Positions 59,933 to 64,000 of a DNA stretch of 64,000 nt are shown piece after piece (the first letter of the stretch is position 1; the number at the start of each line of letters is the position of its first letter). The position numbers were made by a program, and so were the translations under genes. Source of the DNA: Thiohalorhabdus denitrificans (lineage in GTDB: Bacteria; Pseudomonadota; Gammaproteobacteria; Thiohalorhabdales; Thiohalorhabdaceae); NCBI RefSeq assembly GCF_001399755.1, contig NZ_LJCP01000005.1, positions 1 to 64,000 of the forward strand, read 5' to 3'. Under the pieces are notes generated by a model that was not told the origin of the DNA, searched no databases, and worked only from the letters and a program-made list of their open reading frames with translations.

Positions 59933-60772
59933 TCAGGACCGGCCCTGCATGAGGATCTCCGTCATGCAGACCACATCATACATGGCCCCCACATCGTGTA
60001 CCCGGACGATGTCCGCTCCGTGGCTGACGGACCACCCCACCAGGGCCGCGTCGAAGTACTGCCGCTGGTGGACCGCCCGGTTGAACAGCTTGCCGGCGAG
60101 GGACTTGCGGCTGGTCCCCACCAGCAAGGGATGGCCCAGGTCGGCAAAGGTGGACAGGGAGTGCATGAGGGCGAGGTTATGGTCCACCGTCTTGCCGAAG
60201 CCGATGCCGGGGTCCACGAGGATATTATCCGGGCGCACCCCGGCCCGCTTGCAATCCTCCACCCGCCTAACCAGGTACTCCCGGACCTCCCCCACCACGT
60301 CGTCGTAGCGGGGATCGTCCTGCATGGTCTCAGGAGTACCCTGCATGTGCATGAGACAGACCGCCACCTCCAGCTCGGCCACCGTCGTCAGGGCGTCGGG
60401 GTCGTGCTCCAGGGCGGAGACGTCGTTGATCAGGTGCGCCCCCGCAGCAACCGCCTCCCGCATCACCGCCGCCTTCCGGGTGTCCACCGAGACCGGCACC
60501 CCGAGCTTGGCCACCTCCTCCACCACGGGGACCACCCGGTCCAGCTCCTCCGCCACGGGCACCTCCTGGGCCCCGGGGCGCGTGGACTCGCCGCCCACGT
60601 CGAGGATATCCGCACCCGCCTCCACCAGGGCCCGCGCGTGGACCGCAGCACCCTCCGCATCGGCGTGGCGTCCGCCGTCGCTGAAGGAATCGGGGGTGAC
60701 GTTGACGATCCCCATGATGCGGGGCCGATCAAGATCCAGCGTGGCGCCCCGAAGGTGCAGCTCCCTGGCCAT
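59933..60772 (-). CDS. folP: dihydropteroate synthase
   Basis: FolP joins p-aminobenzoate to the pterin pyrophosphate in folate synthesis. The 279-aa TIM-barrel protein has GIVNVTPDSFSDGG, GGESTRPGA, DPGIGFGKTVDHNLALM and LVGTSRKS motifs. ATG 60772 with AGGAGG 5 nt upstream is used. A terminator precedes it, so glmM-folP expression partly escapes ftsH control. Confidence 0.97.
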   Translation of the reverse strand: MARELHLRGATLDLDRPRIMGIVNVTPDSFSDGGRHADAEGAAVHARALVEAGADILDVGGESTRPGAQEVPVAEELDRVVPVVEEVAKLGVPVSVDTRKAAVMREAVAAGAHLINDVSALEHDPDALTTVAELEVAVCLMHMQGTPETMQDDPRYDDVVGEVREYLVRRVEDCKRAGVRPDNILVDPGIGFGKTVDHNLALMHSLSTFADLGHPLLVGTSRKSLAGKLFNRAVHQRQYFDAALVGWSVSHGADIVRVHDVGAMYDVVCMTEILMQGRS

Positions 60773-60821
60773 CTCCACCTCCTGCCTGGTCTTCCCCGGG
60801 GGAAGAAATATGGTACGGCAC

Positions 60822-60855
60822 AAAAAAGCGCGAACCGAGCGCATCGGTTCGCGCT
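60822..60855 (-). terminator. Rho-independent terminator of ftsH
   Basis: A perfect 11-bp stem (60827-60837 with 60845-60855) and a 7-nt loop are followed on the minus strand by TTTTTTG. It lies 22 bp past the ftsH stop and 49 bp before the folP ATG. Confidence 0.9.
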
Positions 60856-60876
60856 AAAGGGGCTGGCTACTCCCGA

Positions 60877-62787
<1,911 letters not shown>

Positions 62788-62954
62788 AATCGCTCCTCGT
62801 CCGATCGCCGGCGGGGAGTCTCCCCCATTGGTCAATCAGCCGCACGTTCACTCTATGTTCAGGCGCTATCCGGATGCAACGCCTGCGCTACAGAACAGCT
62901 CCAAGGCTTCTCAACCGGAGCGCCGCTCTCTGTCTCTGACCGCTGCCCGTCGGC
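62788..62954. other. intergenic region, rlmE to ftsH
   Basis: These 167 bp separate rlmE from ftsH. A minus-strand TTGCAT with a weak CATAGA 16 bp on is the best promoter candidate. No sigma-32 consensus was found, though E. coli ftsH is heat-shock induced. Confidence 0.3.
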
Positions 62955-63569
62955 TCAGTTTCCAAGAAAGCCGCGAGCGACCAGATATTGCTCCGAACTT
63001 TCTCCCCGCGAGGCATCCGGCTTGCGCGCCGCCACGGAGCGGAACTCCGCGCGCAGGGCGCGCAGGAGCTCCTCGAAGCCCTCCCCCTGGAAGGCCTTCA
63101 TGACCAGGGTACCCCCAGGCCTCAGCACCTCGCGAGCCAGTTCCAGGGCCAGCTCGCAGAGTTCCATAGCCCGGGCCTGATCGGCCACCTTGATGCCCGA
63201 GAGCTCCGGAGCCATGTCCGACAGGACCGCATCCACCTCCCCCCCGTCGATCTCCCGGCGTAGGGCCTCCAGGCCTTCGTCGGCGGCGAAGTCCGCCTCC
63301 AGCAGCGTGGATCCGGATACCGGGTCCATGGGCAGCAGGTCGATGCCGACCACCCGGCCGGAGGCCCCCACCCGCTCCACGGCCACCTGGGTCCAGCCAC
63401 CTGGGGCGGCCCCCAGATCCACCACGACGGCCCCGGGACCCAGGAACCGGTCGCGGTCATCGAGCTGGATGAGCTTGAAGGCGGCCCGGCTCCGGTAGCC
63501 GGCCCGGCGGGCCTCCGCCACGTAGGGGTCGGCCGCCTGCCGGCGCTGCCAACGATTGCCTTTTCCCAC
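62955..63569 (-). CDS. rlmE: 23S rRNA (uridine-2'-O)-methyltransferase RlmE
   Basis: RlmE methylates the ribose of U2552 in 23S rRNA. The 204-aa protein has the typical YRSRAAFKLIQLDDRDR segment (with the catalytic Lys), SAM motif DLGAAPGGWTQ, SDMAPELSG and the second catalytic Lys in LVMKAFQGEGFE. Start is GTG 63569. The rlmE-ftsH and yhbY-rlmE divergent context is classic. Confidence 0.96.
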   Translation of the reverse strand: MGKGNRWQRRQAADPYVAEARRAGYRSRAAFKLIQLDDRDRFLGPGAVVVDLGAAPGGWTQVAVERVGASGRVVGIDLLPMDPVSGSTLLEADFAADEGLEALRREIDGGEVDAVLSDMAPELSGIKVADQARAMELCELALELAREVLRPGGTLVMKAFQGEGFEELLRALRAEFRSVAARKPDASRGESSEQYLVARGFLGN

Positions 63570-63614
63570 CAGGAAAGCCTCAATGGATTGGGGAGTCCAG
63601 GGGCGGATGCTACC

Positions 63615-63839
63615 CTATCGGGCTTCGGAGAGCCCCCGCACGGCCCGCCGGGTCTGCCAGACAATCCAGGCCGCGGCGGCCAAGCCGTACAGACCGAGGG
63701 CGGCGGCCTGACCGGGCCCGGTCAGGAACAGCACCACCACCAGCACATAGAACGGCATTCCCACCAGCAGGGCGGCCACCTGGATCTTCACCCGCGCGAA
63801 GGCACGCTCGGTCTCGGGATCAGGGGCGGAAGCCGGCAT
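63615..63839 (-). CDS. small membrane protein, 74 aa
   Basis: The protein has a short charged N-terminus, two hydrophobic segments (about 20-42 and 47-63) and a basic C-terminal end. I do not recognise a family. No clear ribosome-binding site precedes its ATG, which lies only 11 bp from the divergent yhbY start. It precedes rlmE by 45 bp. Confidence 0.55.
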   Translation of the reverse strand: MPASAPDPETERAFARVKIQVAALLVGMPFYVLVVVLFLTGPGQAAALGLYGLAAAAWIVWQTRRAVRGLSEAR

Positions 63840-63850
63840 ACGAGGTATCC

Positions 63851-64000
63851 ATGGCGTTAACGAACAAGCAGCGTAGCTTTCTCAAGAGCAGGGCCCATCC
63901 CCTCCACCCGGTGGTCCAGCTCGGCGAAGCGGGGCTGACGGAGGCCGTGGAGGCCGCCACCGAGGAGGCACTGGCCCATCACGAGCTGATCAAGGTTCGG
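63851..64000 (+). CDS. yhbY: CRS1-YhbY-domain RNA-binding protein (partial)
   Basis: The first 50 codons, MALTNKQRSFLKSRAHPL onward, match the start of YhbY, a small RNA-binding protein of the pre-50S subunit. A GAGG lies 5 nt before the ATG. It diverges from the rlmE side, as in E. coli. The gene runs off the right edge. Confidence 0.9.
   Translation, partial: MALTNKQRSFLKSRAHPLHPVVQLGEAGLTEAVEAATEEALAHHELIKVR

Overview
The window is 64 kb of high-GC chromosome carrying almost only core and conserved genes. Lipid A and Kdo genes, lolCD, an uninterrupted nuoA-N operon with separate nuoC and nuoD, thrS-infC-rpmI-rplT-pheS-pheT-ihfA, surE-pcm-yqaA-nlpD, alaC-hom-thrC and rlmE-ftsH-folP-glmM-tpiA-secG point to a gammaproteobacterium. 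Gene orders resemble those of Chromatiales-type sulfur or halophilic bacteria, but the species cannot be fixed from sequence alone. No phage, transposase, integrase, plasmid or CRISPR was seen. Most genes, including the rRNA operon, lie on the minus strand, so this strand is probably the leading strand, with the origin beyond the right edge.

Layout from left to right. 1-600: 5' end of a 16S rRNA (minus) with boxA, an initiator tRNA gene inside the rRNA leader, and two tandem promoters. 1.0-16.0 kb: envelope block (minus): ppa, kdsB, Trm112-like, lpxK, a degenerate WaaA-like gene, a DUF374 acyltransferase, msbA, exbD, exbB, comEC, lolD, lolC, then lysS and prfB with its programmed frameshift. 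16.2-16.7 kb: four tRNA genes (plus). 16.8-23.2 kb: small accessory genes (rhodanese, gamma-glutamylcyclotransferase-like, LRV-repeat protein, a methyltransferase, PsiE) plus glpK and cfa. 23.3-30.3 kb: recJ, RpfE-like, thrC, hom, alaC. 30.5-34.6 kb: Mth938-like gene, nlpD, yqaA, pcm, surE, tRNA-Pro, a merR gene and ihfA. 34.7-41.7 kb: pheT, pheS, rplT, rpmI, infC, thrS. 41.8-56.8 kb: tRNA-Val and nuoN-nuoA. 56.9-64 kb: secG, tpiA, glmM, folP, ftsH, rlmE, a small membrane protein and the start of yhbY (plus).

The genes mostly serve outer-membrane assembly (Kdo, lipid A, lipoprotein sorting), translation (tRNA synthetases, IF3, RF2, L20, L35, rRNA and tRNA), respiration (complex I) and amino-acid synthesis. 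I found no new biological system. The points most worth a second look are the initiator tRNA in the rRNA leader with a U1:U72 mismatch, a family of three palindromic intergenic elements (one splitting pheS from pheT), a WaaA-like protein lacking the expected active-site motifs, a four-cysteine insertion in threonine synthase, and frequent TTG starts.
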